Source: Curtobacterium sp. MCJR17_020
GTDB taxonomy: Bacteria; Actinomycetota; Actinomycetes; Actinomycetales; Microbacteriaceae
NCBI RefSeq assembly: GCF_003234365.2
Contig: NZ_CP126260.1
Span: 2,604,001 to 2,668,000 of the forward strand
Length of the DNA: 64,000 nt
Direction: 5' to 3'
A program made the position numbers and the translations under genes. The notes under the pieces are model-generated. The model searched no databases. It worked only from the letters and a program-made list of their open reading frames with translations, and had not been told where the DNA came from. This document shows, in pieces, positions 1-7,494 of the stretch (the stretch's first letter is position 1; each line of letters opens with the position of its first letter).

Positions 1-1104
1 CGCGGTGTAACGGATCTCGACGACGACGAACAGCAGCGTGACCACGACGAGCATCGCGACGACGAGGCGGCGCGGCCACCGGTCGTCGTCGGCGGGTGCC
101 CAGGGGCGCAGTCGCCGCAGCACGAGGGCCGCGACGAACAACAGCACCGGGATGAGCAGCAGCACCCACGGCAGCGGGCTCGCGATCGGCAACGAGCCGC
201 GGTACAGGGCGAAGAGCTGCCGCCAGAAGCCGAGCATCGAGACGACCTCGGCCTCGGAGTAGTGCGGCCGCGGGGTGTACCCGGGCCAGGCGGTCGGCCG
301 GCCGCTGAACGAGCCCGTCAGGGCCTGGTTCCGCAGCCAGAACCACCCGGAGGCTGCTGCTGCGGCGAGCACCGGGACCGCCGCGACGACGACGCGGGCC
401 CAGACGCCGCGGAGCCGCCCGAACCGGACGGTGCGGGCCAGTGCGAACGCGACGACGATCGCCACGAGCCACAGGGCGAACGACAGGCGGGTGGTCGTGC
501 CGGCCGCCGCCACGAGCGCTCCCCCGACGGCGAGTCCCGGTCCCACGCCGGACCGGAGCGCTGCACCCGAGACGCCACACGCCAGCGCACAGGTCAACGC
601 TGCGAGCGAGTCGTTGTACACGACACCGCCCTGCACCACGAGGACGCTCGTCGACGCGGTGACGACGGCCACGGTGCCCGGGAGCCGCACGACCCCGGGG
701 AAGCACCGGGCCGCAGCCCACGCGGCGACCGGCACGATCGCGGCGACGAACACGGCGTTCGCCAGACGGCCGAGCACCACGGCCTGCACCGGGTGCCCGG
801 CGTCGACGAGCGGGCCCATCACCGGGGCGAGCAGCAGGTAGTAGAGCGGCGGGTGCTGTGCGACCCACTGGACGGGCGGTGTCCCGCCGAAGCCCGGACG
901 GAACCGGATGCCGTCGGACAGGACCGGCAGCTGGCCGTGCCAGACCCGCAGGACGTAGTCGACGTGGGCCGACTCGTCGACGCTCGCGAGCGGCATCGAC
1001 GAGAACGTCCGCGCCACCGAGGCCGTCAGGACGAGCAGGGTGGCGGCGAGCACGACGGGGGTCGCCCAGTCGCGCCCGCGGAGTCGTCCAGCGGGACGCA
1101 GCAC
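1..1104 (-). CDS. GT-C type polytopic membrane glycosyltransferase (partial, runs off left edge)
   Basis: The frame is open from a GTG at 1104 to the window edge (368 codons, no stop), so the C-terminus is missing. Early in the protein is a membrane helix, then an extracytoplasmic loop with D-E-S-A-H-V-D-Y and, further on, Q-H-P-P-L-Y-Y. An acidic pair plus HPPLYY after the first helix is typical of GT-C fold lipid-linked-sugar transferases (GT39/GT83-like or DUF2142-like). At least six more Val/Ala/Leu-rich helices follow. The substrate cannot be read from sequence; the UDP-glucose dehydrogenase upstream suggests cell-envelope polysaccharide work. The start is uncertain because no ATG precedes the first helix in this frame. 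Confidence 0.65.
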   Translation of the reverse strand, partial: MLRPAGRLRGRDWATPVVLAATLLVLTASVARTFSSMPLASVDESAHVDYVLRVWHGQLPVLSDGIRFRPGFGGTPPVQWVAQHPPLYYLLLAPVMGPLVDAGHPVQAVVLGRLANAVFVAAIVPVAAWAAARCFPGVVRLPGTVAVVTASTSVLVVQGGVVYNDSLAALTCALACGVSGAALRSGVGPGLAVGGALVAAAGTTTRLSFALWLVAIVVAFALARTVRFGRLRGVWARVVVAAVPVLAAAAASGWFWLRNQALTGSFSGRPTAWPGYTPRPHYSEAEVVSMLGFWRQLFALYRGSLPIASPLPWVLLLIPVLLFVAALVLRRLRPWAPADDDRWPRRLVVAMLVVVTLLFVVVEIRYTA

Positions 1105-1145
1105 GCCAGAGGACAGCCGCCGGAGCCGCTCCGCGACGATCGGCG

Positions 1146-2453
1146 TCAGCGCCCCATGCCGCGGTACGTGAAGCCGGCGGCGGTCCAGGCGTCGCGGTCG
1201 AGGCAGTTGCGGCCGTCGATGACGACCGGGCTCGACACCAGGGACGCCACCGTGGTCGCGTCGAGCTCGCGGAACTCGGTCCACTCGGTCAGCACCAGGA
1301 CCAGGTCGGCACCCGACAGCGCGTCCGCCGCCGTCTCGACGAAGTCGAGCTCCGGGTGCACGCGACGCGCGGTGACGACGGCCTCGGGGTCGTAGGCGGA
1401 CACCGTGGCACCGAGCTCGTGCAGTCGGGCAGCGATGTCGAGGGCCGGCGAGTCACGGACGTCGTCCGAGTTCGGCTTGAAGGCCAGACCGAGGACCGCG
1501 ACGCGCTTGCCGCTGACGACCCCGCCGAGCAGCTCCTGCGCCAGCTCGACGACGTGCGCACGACGGCGCAGGTTCGTGGCGTCGACGTCGGCCAGGAACG
1601 CCAGGGACTCCCCGACGCCGAGCTCGTTCGCCCGGGCCTGGAACGCCCGGATGTCCTTGGGCAGGCAGCCTCCGCCGAAGCCGAGGCCGGCGTTGAGGAA
1701 CTTGCGGCCGATGCGGGCGTCGTGGCCGATGGCGTCGGCGAGCGCGGTGACGTCGGCGCCGGCGACCTCGGCGATCTCGGCCATCGAGTTGATGAACGAG
1801 ATCTTCGTGGCGAGGAACGCGTTCGCGCTGATCTTGACGAGCTCGGCGGTGGGCAGGTTGACGACGAGCCGGGGTGTGCCGGACGCGAGCGCCTCGGCGT
1901 AGACCTCGTCGAGGGCGTCGACGGCGGCCTGCCCGGCGTCACCGTCCGGCACACCGTAGACGAAGCGGTCCGGGCTGATGGTGTCCTGCACGGCGAAGCC
2001 CTCACGCAGGAACTCGGGGTTCCAGACGAGTGTCGCGCCAGGCACGGCCTCGGACACCTCGGCGGCGAGGCGTGCGGCGGTGCCGACCGGGACGGTCGAC
2101 TTGCCGACGACGAACTCGCCGGCGGACAGGTACGGGGTGAGTGCGGCGACGGCGGCGTTCACGTAGGTCATGTCCGCGGCACCGGTCGGGCTCTGCGGCG
2201 TGCCGACGGCGAGGAAGTGCACGCGGGCACCGGCGACCTCGGCCATGTCGGTGGTGAAGCGGATCCGGCCGGAGGCGAGGGCCTCGGTCAGGATCTCCGG
2301 GAGCCCGGGTTCGAAGAAGGGGGCTTCGCCGGCAGCGAGCCGCTCGATCTTGGTCGGGTCGACGTCGACGGCGACGACCTCGTGTCCGAGCTTGGCCATG
2401 GAGGCGGCGTGCACGGCACCGAGGTACCCGCAGCCGATGACAGAGATACGCAC
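1146..2453 (-). CDS. UDP-glucose 6-dehydrogenase
   Basis: Converts UDP-glucose to UDP-glucuronate with two NAD+ for envelope polysaccharide synthesis (cytoplasmic). The 435-residue protein opens with the Rossmann signature V-I-G-C-G-Y-L-G, has the central region ending in G-F-G-G-G-C-L-P-K-D with the catalytic cysteine, and the C-terminal UDP-binding domain starting at L-G-L-A-F-K-P-N-S-D-D-V-R-D-S-P. These are family hallmarks and the length is normal. GTG at 2453 is chosen because the Rossmann strand begins two residues later and a TACCTT box ends 7 bases upstream with no Shine-Dalgarno, fitting a leaderless message. An upstream ATG at 2492 would add 13 non-conserved residues. Its stop lies 42 bases before the start of the membrane glycosyltransferase. 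Confidence 0.93.
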   Translation of the reverse strand: MRISVIGCGYLGAVHAASMAKLGHEVVAVDVDPTKIERLAAGEAPFFEPGLPEILTEALASGRIRFTTDMAEVAGARVHFLAVGTPQSPTGAADMTYVNAAVAALTPYLSAGEFVVGKSTVPVGTAARLAAEVSEAVPGATLVWNPEFLREGFAVQDTISPDRFVYGVPDGDAGQAAVDALDEVYAEALASGTPRLVVNLPTAELVKISANAFLATKISFINSMAEIAEVAGADVTALADAIGHDARIGRKFLNAGLGFGGGCLPKDIRAFQARANELGVGESLAFLADVDATNLRRRAHVVELAQELLGGVVSGKRVAVLGLAFKPNSDDVRDSPALDIAARLHELGATVSAYDPEAVVTARRVHPELDFVETAADALSGADLVLVLTEWTEFRELDATTVASLVSSPVVIDGRNCLDRDAWTAAGFTYRGMGR

Positions 2454-2519
2454 GACGAAGAAGGTACCGGTTTCTCGTGGGAGTTCCAGCACCGCGGTGC
2501 CCAGGGTGTCGCGGCGGCG

Positions 2520-3068
2520 TCAGGCGCGGACGTCGCCCCACGGCGGTCGGTCCGGGCCGCCGACGATCTCGTCCCAGTCCGGCTCGCGGTGGCGTCGCCG
2601 GGCCTCGTACGCCTCGACCAGGTCGTGCAGGACGGCCACCACGAGGTCGGCGTGCGGGACATCCGCGAGCACCACGGCGGGGTCGTCGCCCGGGAACACC
2701 AGGACGTCACCGGAGCGGAACACGCCCTGGAGCCCGCGCCGGCGCACCGTCACGTCGTACCCGCGGGAGTGCAGGAGCTCCTGCCGGGTCCGGGTGCCGA
2801 GCCCGTGCACGACGACGAGCCGCCGGGTCGTGACGACGTACCGCTCGGACATCCAGCGGAACAGCGGTACGGCGCCGCCGAACACCACGAGCACCACGAC
2901 GAGTCCGGCGACGACGGCGTTCAGCCACGCCAGCTGCGCCTGGAACACGCCGAACCCGAACCCGCCGGCGACCATGACCAGCACGACGAACACCGCCGGG
3001 CGCACGAGCCGACGAGCGTGCGGTCGCAGGCGAGCGACGACGCGTTCGGGCGGCGGCTCGGCGGTCAT
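2520..3068 (-). CDS. PH domain-containing membrane protein (YdbS/DUF304-like)
   Basis: A 182-residue protein with a short cytoplasmic N-terminus rich in Arg/Pro, two adjacent hydrophobic helices at about residues 25-75 (V-F-V-V-L-V-M-V and V-V-A-G-L-V-V-V-L), then a soluble bacterial PH (bPH2) segment. In that segment, S-E-R-Y-V-V-T-T-R-R-L-V-V-V-H-G is the typical start of the fold. No enzyme motif is seen; family members are small membrane proteins of poorly known role. The start used is ATG 3068. An ATG at 3080 (four residues earlier) overlaps the birA stop and is equally possible. It probably shares the birA transcript, since the gap is only a few bases. Confidence 0.75.
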   Translation of the reverse strand: MTAEPPPERVVARLRPHARRLVRPAVFVVLVMVAGGFGFGVFQAQLAWLNAVVAGLVVVLVVFGGAVPLFRWMSERYVVTTRRLVVVHGLGTRTRQELLHSRGYDVTVRRRGLQGVFRSGDVLVFPGDDPAVVLADVPHADLVVAVLHDLVEAYEARRRHREPDWDEIVGGPDRPPWGDVRA

Positions 3069-3072
3069 GCCG

Positions 3073-3873
3073 TCATGCATACCGCAGGTGGGTGACGTCC
3101 CCCACGGCGACGCCCCTGGAGTCACCCGCTCGATCCCGGATCGTGATGCGGCCCTCGTCGTCGATGCCGGTGGCGTCGGCCTCCTCCACGGTGCCGTCGG
3201 GCAGCTCGAGGCGGATGCGGCGACCGATCGTGCCGCACGTGGCGCGGACGTGGGACCGGACCGACTCGGCGGCGGGACCACCGGCGACCAGGCCGGCCAC
3301 GGCCTCCAGGACGGCTGCCCGGAAGGCGGACAGGACCGCGTCGGCCAACGCGGGGGCGTCGTCGACCGCGCCCGCCACGAGCAGCGACGTCGACGTCGGG
3401 GTCGGCAGGCGGTCGGCGGGGATCGTGAGGTTCACGCCGGCGCCGACCACGATGCTGCCGTCGGAGGCGACCTGGCAGAGGATGCCGCACACCTTGTCGC
3501 CCGCGACCTGGACGTCGTTCGGCCACTTGACGGCGACGTCGGCGACGTCGGGCAGCACCCGTGCGATCGCGTCACGCATGGCGGCGCCGGCGACCAGGGG
3601 CAGCCAGCCGCGGTCGTGGTCGGCGAGGTCGGCGCGCACGAGCAGGCTCGCGGCCAGCGCCTCGCCCGCCGGTGCGCTCCACGTGCGGTCGAGGCGTCCT
3701 CGGCCCGCGGTCTGGTGGAGCGTCGCGACCACGCTGCCGTGCTGCTGCTCGGCTGCCACGGCGAGCAGGTCGGCGTTGGTCGAGCCGGTCTCGTCGGGGA
3801 CGGTGAGGGTCGCGCCCGTCGACCGGACCGCTTCGCTGGTGGCGGGGAACGACGACGACGGGGATGTGGACAT
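3073..3873 (-). CDS. birA: Biotin--[acetyl-CoA-carboxylase] ligase (class I)
   Basis: Attaches biotin to the carrier-protein lysine of acyl-CoA carboxylases through biotinyl-5'-AMP. The 266-residue protein has the substrate loop D-E-T-G-S-T-N-A-D near residue 28, the biotinyl-AMP loop T-A-G-R-G-R-L-D-R near 57, V-K-W-P-N-D-V at about 115 and G-I-L-C-Q further on, all BPL family hallmarks. It lacks the N-terminal helix-turn-helix of E. coli BirA, so it is a ligase only. A TACATT box ends 7 bases before ATG 3871-3873 with no ribosome site, so the message is probably leaderless. The gene is divergent from the carboxylase beta subunit whose partner alpha chain (11905-13689) is its likely substrate. 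Confidence 0.93.
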   Translation of the reverse strand: MSTSPSSSFPATSEAVRSTGATLTVPDETGSTNADLLAVAAEQQHGSVVATLHQTAGRGRLDRTWSAPAGEALAASLLVRADLADHDRGWLPLVAGAAMRDAIARVLPDVADVAVKWPNDVQVAGDKVCGILCQVASDGSIVVGAGVNLTIPADRLPTPTSTSLLVAGAVDDAPALADAVLSAFRAAVLEAVAGLVAGGPAAESVRSHVRATCGTIGRRIRLELPDGTVEEADATGIDDEGRITIRDRAGDSRGVAVGDVTHLRYA

Positions 3874-3947
3874 GCACGCAAATGTACGGGCAGGAACCGT
3901 GGGGGTCCTCCAACCGGCCCCGACCTCGCCGCCGGTAGGGTGAGCGG
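3874..3947. promoter_or_regulatory. Divergent leaderless promoters of birA and the carboxylase beta gene
   Basis: This 74-bp gap carries TACATT (3881-3886 on the minus strand) 7 bases before birA and TAGGGT (3936-3941) 6 bases before the GTG of the carboxylase gene. Neither gene has a Shine-Dalgarno sequence. A biotin ligase and a biotin-dependent carboxylase subunit are thus fired back to back from one short spacer. No clear -35 consensus is seen. Confidence 0.5.
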
Positions 3948-5543
3948 GTGACTTCAGGAGACACCCCCGATCTCTCGACGACGGCAGGCCGGCTGGCCGA
4001 CCTCCGCGAGCGGTACCACGAGGCCGTGACCGCCGCGGGCGAGTCCGCGATCGCCAAGCAGCACGCCAAGGGCAAGGGCACCGCGCGCGAACGCATCGAG
4101 CAGCTGCTCGACGAGAACTCCTTCGTGGAGTTCGACGAGTTCGTCCGCCACCGCACCACCTCGTTCGGCATGGACGCCAAGCGCCCCTACGGCGACGCGG
4201 TCGTCACCGGCGTCGGCACGATCCACGGCCGCAACGTCGCCGTGTACGCGCAGGACTTCACCGTCTTCGGCGGCTCGCTCGGCGAGGTCGCCGGCGAGAA
4301 GATCATCAAGGTGATGCAGCACGCGCTGAAGACGGGCGTGCCGATCATCGGCATCCTCGACTCCGGCGGGGCCCGGATCCAGGAGGGCGTGGTCGCGCTC
4401 GGCAAGTACGGCGAGATCTTCCGCCTCAACACCCAGGCGTCCGGCGTCATCCCGCAGCTGTCGATCATCATGGGCCCGGCGGCCGGCGGTGCGGTGTACT
4501 CCCCCGCCCTCACCGACTTCGTGATCATGGTCGACAAGACCAGCCACATGTTCGTCACCGGCCCCGACGTCATCAAGACCGTCACCGGCGAGGACGTCGG
4601 CTTCGAGGAGCTCGGCGGCGCACAGACGCACAACGCCGTCTCCGGCGTGGCCCACTACCTGGCCGAGGACGAGACCGACGCGCTCGACTACGCCCGCTCG
4701 CTCATCGGGTTCCTGCCGGACAACAACCTGTCCGACGCCCCCGCCTACGACGTCGCCCCCGAGCTCGAGACCACCGACGCCGACCACGAGCTCGACGTCG
4801 TGATCCCGGACTCGACGAACCAGCCGTACGACGTCACGACGATCATCGAGCACGTCGTCGACGACGGCGAGTTCCTCGAGGTCCAGCCGCTGTTCGCGCC
4901 GAACATCCTGATCGGCTTCGGCCGGGTCGAGGGCCGCACCGTCGGCATCATCGCGAACCAGCCGCAGACCATGGCCGGCACGCTGAACATCGACGCCGGC
5001 GAGAAGGCAGCCCGCTTCGTGCGGTTCTGCGACGCGTTCGGCATCCCGATCCTGACCCTGGTCGACGTGCCCGGCTACCTGCCCGGCACCGACCAGGAGT
5101 GGACCGGGGTCATCCGGCGCGGCGCGAAGCTGCTGTACGCCTACGCCGAGGCCACCGTCCCGCTCGTCACCGTCATCACGCGCAAGGCCTACGGCGGCGC
5201 GTACATCGTGATGGGGTCGAAGCAGCTCGGCGCGGACATCAACCTGGCCTGGCCGACCGCCGAGATCGCCGTCATGGGCGGTCAGGGCGCCGTCAACATC
5301 CTGTACCGCGCCGAGATCAAGCGCGCCGAGGAGTCCGGCGAGGACGTCGCAGCGGTCCGCACGAAGCTCGCGAACGAGTACACCTACAACGTCGCGTCGC
5401 CGTACCTGGCGGCCGAGCGCGGTGAGCTCGACGGCATCATCCAGCCGCACGCCACCCGCGTCTCGGTCATCAAGGCCCTGCGTGCCCTGCGCGGCAAGCG
5501 TGCGACGCTGCCGCCCAAGAAGCACGGGAACATCCCCCTCTGA
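3948..5543 (+). CDS. Acyl-CoA carboxylase carboxyltransferase beta subunit (propionyl/acetyl-CoA type)
   Basis: Transfers the carboxyl group from carboxybiotin to acetyl- or propionyl-CoA, giving malonyl/methylmalonyl-CoA for fatty acid synthesis. At 531 residues it has the usual AccD5/PccB length. The acyl-CoA oxyanion loop S-G-G-A-R-I-Q-E-G-V and M-G-P-A-A-G-G-A-V-Y-S-P lie in the N-half; D-V-P-G-Y-L-P-G and R-K-A-Y-G-G-A-Y-I-V-M in the C-half are the biotin-side motifs. The GTG start at 3948 follows a TAGGGT box by 6 bases. It probably works with the epsilon subunit directly downstream and the biotinylated alpha subunit at 11905-13689. Whether acetyl- or propionyl-CoA is preferred cannot be told here. 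Confidence 0.93.
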   Translation: MTSGDTPDLSTTAGRLADLRERYHEAVTAAGESAIAKQHAKGKGTARERIEQLLDENSFVEFDEFVRHRTTSFGMDAKRPYGDAVVTGVGTIHGRNVAVYAQDFTVFGGSLGEVAGEKIIKVMQHALKTGVPIIGILDSGGARIQEGVVALGKYGEIFRLNTQASGVIPQLSIIMGPAAGGAVYSPALTDFVIMVDKTSHMFVTGPDVIKTVTGEDVGFEELGGAQTHNAVSGVAHYLAEDETDALDYARSLIGFLPDNNLSDAPAYDVAPELETTDADHELDVVIPDSTNQPYDVTTIIEHVVDDGEFLEVQPLFAPNILIGFGRVEGRTVGIIANQPQTMAGTLNIDAGEKAARFVRFCDAFGIPILTLVDVPGYLPGTDQEWTGVIRRGAKLLYAYAEATVPLVTVITRKAYGGAYIVMGSKQLGADINLAWPTAEIAVMGGQGAVNILYRAEIKRAEESGEDVAAVRTKLANEYTYNVASPYLAAERGELDGIIQPHATRVSVIKALRALRGKRATLPPKKHGNIPL

Positions 5544-5556
5544 TGGGTGCGCACTG

Positions 5557-5811
5557 ATGGGTCGTCACGCAGCTCCGGTCCCCTCGGACGAGCCCGCCTC
5601 GGTGGCCGACGTCCGGGTGGTCTCCGGTGAGGCCACCCCCGAGGAGCTCGCAGCGGTCGTGGCCGTGCTGCAGCGCCAGGCCGACGAAGCCGCGGCGGCC
5701 GGGCGCGCCGAGGTCGTCGACGAGCCGCGGACCGGGTGGCAGGCGTCGGCCCGCGGTCTGCGTCGTCCGCTCGACCACGGCCCCGGCGCCTGGAGCCGAT
5801 CGCTCCGCTGA
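5557..5811 (+). CDS. Acyl-CoA carboxylase epsilon subunit
   Basis: An 84-residue protein starting at ATG 5557, 13 bases after the carboxyltransferase stop. The core V-R-V-V-S-G-E-A-T-P-E-E-L-A-A-V-V-A-V-L matches the short actinobacterial ACC epsilon family (PF13822). These proteins stabilise the alpha-beta holoenzyme rather than catalyse. The tail T-G-W-Q-A-S-A-R-G-L-R-R-P is the usual basic, Trp-containing end. Size, position directly behind the beta gene and the E-E-L-A motif make the call safe although the family is weakly conserved. The start could lie one to two codons earlier. Confidence 0.85.
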   Translation: MGRHAAPVPSDEPASVADVRVVSGEATPEELAAVVAVLQRQADEAAAAGRAEVVDEPRTGWQASARGLRRPLDHGPGAWSRSLR

Positions 5812-5952
5812 CCATCTGACCTCGCTGTACCCCTGGTGTCACCGTGTCGGTTGCCGTTGCAGGCTGCACTTCCCGGTCGGTATCCCCTCGCACGGGGGAC
5901 ACGAATCGCCCAAGAGGGCCGGAAATGCCGAATTTGTCCCCCATAATGACGA

Positions 5953-5981
5953 CTGACACCGGGGTTGTGGGTTGGCATAGT
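5953..5981 (+). promoter_or_regulatory. Candidate sigma-70 type promoter without a downstream gene
   Basis: CTGACA (5953-5958) and CATAGT (5976-5981) are separated by exactly 17 bases. The predicted start near 5988 has no open reading frame behind it before the hairpin at 6101-6132, so the product would be a short untranslated RNA. Confidence 0.4.
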
Positions 5982-5987
5982 TACTGG

Positions 5988-6132
5988 TGTTCGGTGTCCT
6001 TCAACGAAGAACATCGCAGGTCGGTGGCCGACTAGGGTACGACGCCACCGCCCGCTGCGAGGCAGGGCGACATTCGGGTTGTCGCTCAGCCTCGGGTCGT
6101 GAACGGGCCGGTCGGATACGACCGGCCCGTTC
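5988..6132 (+). ncRNA. Candidate small RNA of about 145 nt
   Basis: The segment starts just after a promoter-like pair (5953-5981) and ends in a 14-bp perfect stem (6101-6132). Between them are small hairpins: GTCGG/CCGAC at 6020-6032 and GCGACA/TGTCGC at 6067-6085, plus a TGTTC/GAACA pairing near 5988-6013. It matches none of the RNA families I recognise: it lacks the C-rich loops of actinobacterial 6C RNA and shows no riboswitch core. Evidence is structural only; covariation has not been tested. Confidence 0.35.
6101..6132 (+). terminator. Strong stem-loop, probable terminator
   Basis: Perfect 14-bp stem: GAACGGGCCGGTCG (6101-6114) pairs with 6119-6132 around a GATA loop. There is only a weak T run after it (CGTTTCC), as is common for actinobacterial terminators. 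It could end the candidate small RNA. Confidence 0.6.
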
Positions 6133-6166
6133 CCCGTTTCCGGGGCGTTCGCATGCGCACCCCGTT

Positions 6167-6414
6167 CGCGACACTCCACGCGTCGAACGACTCGTGCGTT
6201 GTCGGAATGGTCGCGTCAGCCGTCGGTGCCAGCCCGGCGCGACCACGGTGCGGCCGCGCCCCACGCCCACTGCCGCGCGCGCCACTTTCGCGACACTCCA
6301 CGCGTCGATCATTTCGTGGTCCGTCGGATGATGCGCACGCACCGCATGCGTGCGCATGTCGCGACATTCCACGTGTCGATCACCTCGTGGTTCGTCGGAC
6401 GACGCGCACGCACC
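6167..6414. repeat. Degenerate direct repeats with CGCGACAYTCCACGYGTCG core
   Basis: Two 55-bp copies at 6289-6343 and 6360-6414 are 71 bp apart and differ at only a handful of positions, all C/T transitions. A third, more diverged copy starts at 6167 (CGCGACACTCCACGCGTCGA) and is followed by a reversed fragment GTCGGAATGGTCGCG (6201-6215). They fill the space just downstream of the 6445 sensor gene. No known element name can be given. Confidence 0.6.
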
Positions 6415-6444
6415 GGGCGCGAGCTCGAGCAGGCGCAGCGCGCC

Positions 6445-7494
6445 TCAGGCGGGCTCGTGCCGCGGGATCTCGAGCCAGAGGGCCACGGAGTCGTCCTCGT
6501 CGCCGTCGTCGTCCTCCATGCCCGCTCCGAGGGCGGCGGACTCGCTCGCGGCCGTGTCGAGCTTGAGCCCGACGACCGTGACCGCGGAGTCGGAGCCCTC
6601 GCTGACGGTGCGGACGATGACGTTGTCGGCCTCGCGGGCCTGGCGGAGCGCCTCGGCGATGCGGGCGTGGATGCGGCGGACGTCGTCGACCTCGAGCTCG
6701 TCGAGACCGCCGTCGTCGTGCAGCTGCACCGTCGCGCCCCGGCGGCGCAGGCGCATGACCTCGTCGCGGACGTCCTCGGACAGCAGGGAGCGGCCGCGGA
6801 TCTCGTCGCGGATGGCCTGCTCGAGGTGCAGGCACTCGGCCCGGTCCGCGTCGTCGAGGTCACCGCACGAGTCGATGATCCGCTGCAGCATCGGCAGTGC
6901 CATCCGGGTGGTCTGGCTCAGGCGGAACTGCCGCTCGAAGACGTGGGCGTCCTGCGCCGCCTGCCAGTCGGCGGTCTCCTGCTCCGCACGGACGAGCTCG
7001 CGGGTGTTCCGGATGGCACGGTTCATGGCCACGGCGAACACCGTGGCGATCGCGACCCAGGCCACGCTGCCGAGCACCCCGAGTGTGCCGAGCGCATCGA
7101 GACCGGCCCAGGCGACCGTGTACACGGCGAGGAACAGGACCCCGGCCCAGGCGAACGGGCCGCGTCCCCGCACGACGAGCACGACCATCAGCGTGCCGAC
7201 GGCGGCGATCCACCACGTGGCGGACCCCGGACCGTTCGCCAGGTCGACGACCGGCGCCGCGACGAGCGGCATCACGATCGCGGTGGCGAGCGAGAAGCAC
7301 GCCGTCCAGACCGGCAGGACCTTGCCGGGCACGAACAGCGCGGTGCCGGTGGCCGCGGCGTAGAGGACCATGCAGGCGATGACGGGGCCGACGTCGTGCA
7401 CGCGCTGCAGTGACGCGACGGCGAGGACCAGGTGGTAGACGGAGAACAGCGACGCCAGGCCGAGCGCGATGCTCGCGGGCAGGGAGACCCTCAT
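6445..7494 (-). CDS. Membrane sensor-like protein with degenerate kinase domain (pseudokinase partner)
   Basis: A 349-residue protein with about five hydrophobic helices in residues 1-165 and a soluble C-half. The C-half resembles the dimerisation/ATPase part of the kinase encoded just upstream. It lacks a recognisable phospho-accepting His-Asp pair and the Asn, D-x-G-x-G and later Gly boxes of HATPase_c, so it probably cannot phosphorylate. It ends in an acidic stretch (M-E-D-D-D-G-D-E-D-D-S). Its ATG overlaps the stop of the histidine kinase gene by 4 bases, so the two are translationally coupled and probably form a hetero-complex. The role as a signal-input or inhibitory subunit is an inference from position. 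Confidence 0.65.
   Translation of the reverse strand: MRVSLPASIALGLASLFSVYHLVLAVASLQRVHDVGPVIACMVLYAAATGTALFVPGKVLPVWTACFSLATAIVMPLVAAPVVDLANGPGSATWWIAAVGTLMVVLVVRGRGPFAWAGVLFLAVYTVAWAGLDALGTLGVLGSVAWVAIATVFAVAMNRAIRNTRELVRAEQETADWQAAQDAHVFERQFRLSQTTRMALPMLQRIIDSCGDLDDADRAECLHLEQAIRDEIRGRSLLSEDVRDEVMRLRRRGATVQLHDDGGLDELEVDDVRRIHARIAEALRQAREADNVIVRTVSEGSDSAVTVVGLKLDTAASESAALGAGMEDDDGDEDDSVALWLEIPRHEPA

Larger units (their letters stand above)
5812..6444. other. 630-bp non-coding island with candidate small RNA and repeats
   Basis: No coding frame here has actinobacterial codon bias. The stretch is less G+C-rich than its surroundings around 5900-6020. It contains a dyad GGGGGACA (5894-5901) / TGTCCCCC (5935-5942), a sigma-70-like promoter at 5953-5981, a series of hairpins ending in a strong stem at 6101-6132, and degenerate repeats from 6167 to 6414. 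Confidence 0.5.

Noticed and set aside
858..3095. A 745-codon open frame on the plus strand
   Set aside because: It is antisense to UDP-glucose dehydrogenase and the PH-domain gene, its product is Arg/Gly/Asp-rich without family motifs, and the minus-strand genes have clear signatures. High G+C DNA often gives such long antisense frames.
3073..3873. BirA truncated at its N-terminus
   Set aside because: Absence of the DNA-binding domain is the normal class I form in actinobacteria, and the catalytic domain is complete.
3954..5525. A 523-codon minus-strand frame
   Set aside because: Antisense to the carboxyltransferase beta gene; Val/Asp/Arg-rich, no motif.
5988..6132. Actinobacterial 6C RNA or c-di-AMP riboswitch
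   Set aside because: No paired C-rich loops, no riboswitch core that I can recognise, and no gene downstream on the plus strand.
6445..7494. A second active histidine kinase
   Set aside because: No phospho-acceptor His-Asp, no Asn box and no glycine boxes could be found in the C-terminal half.
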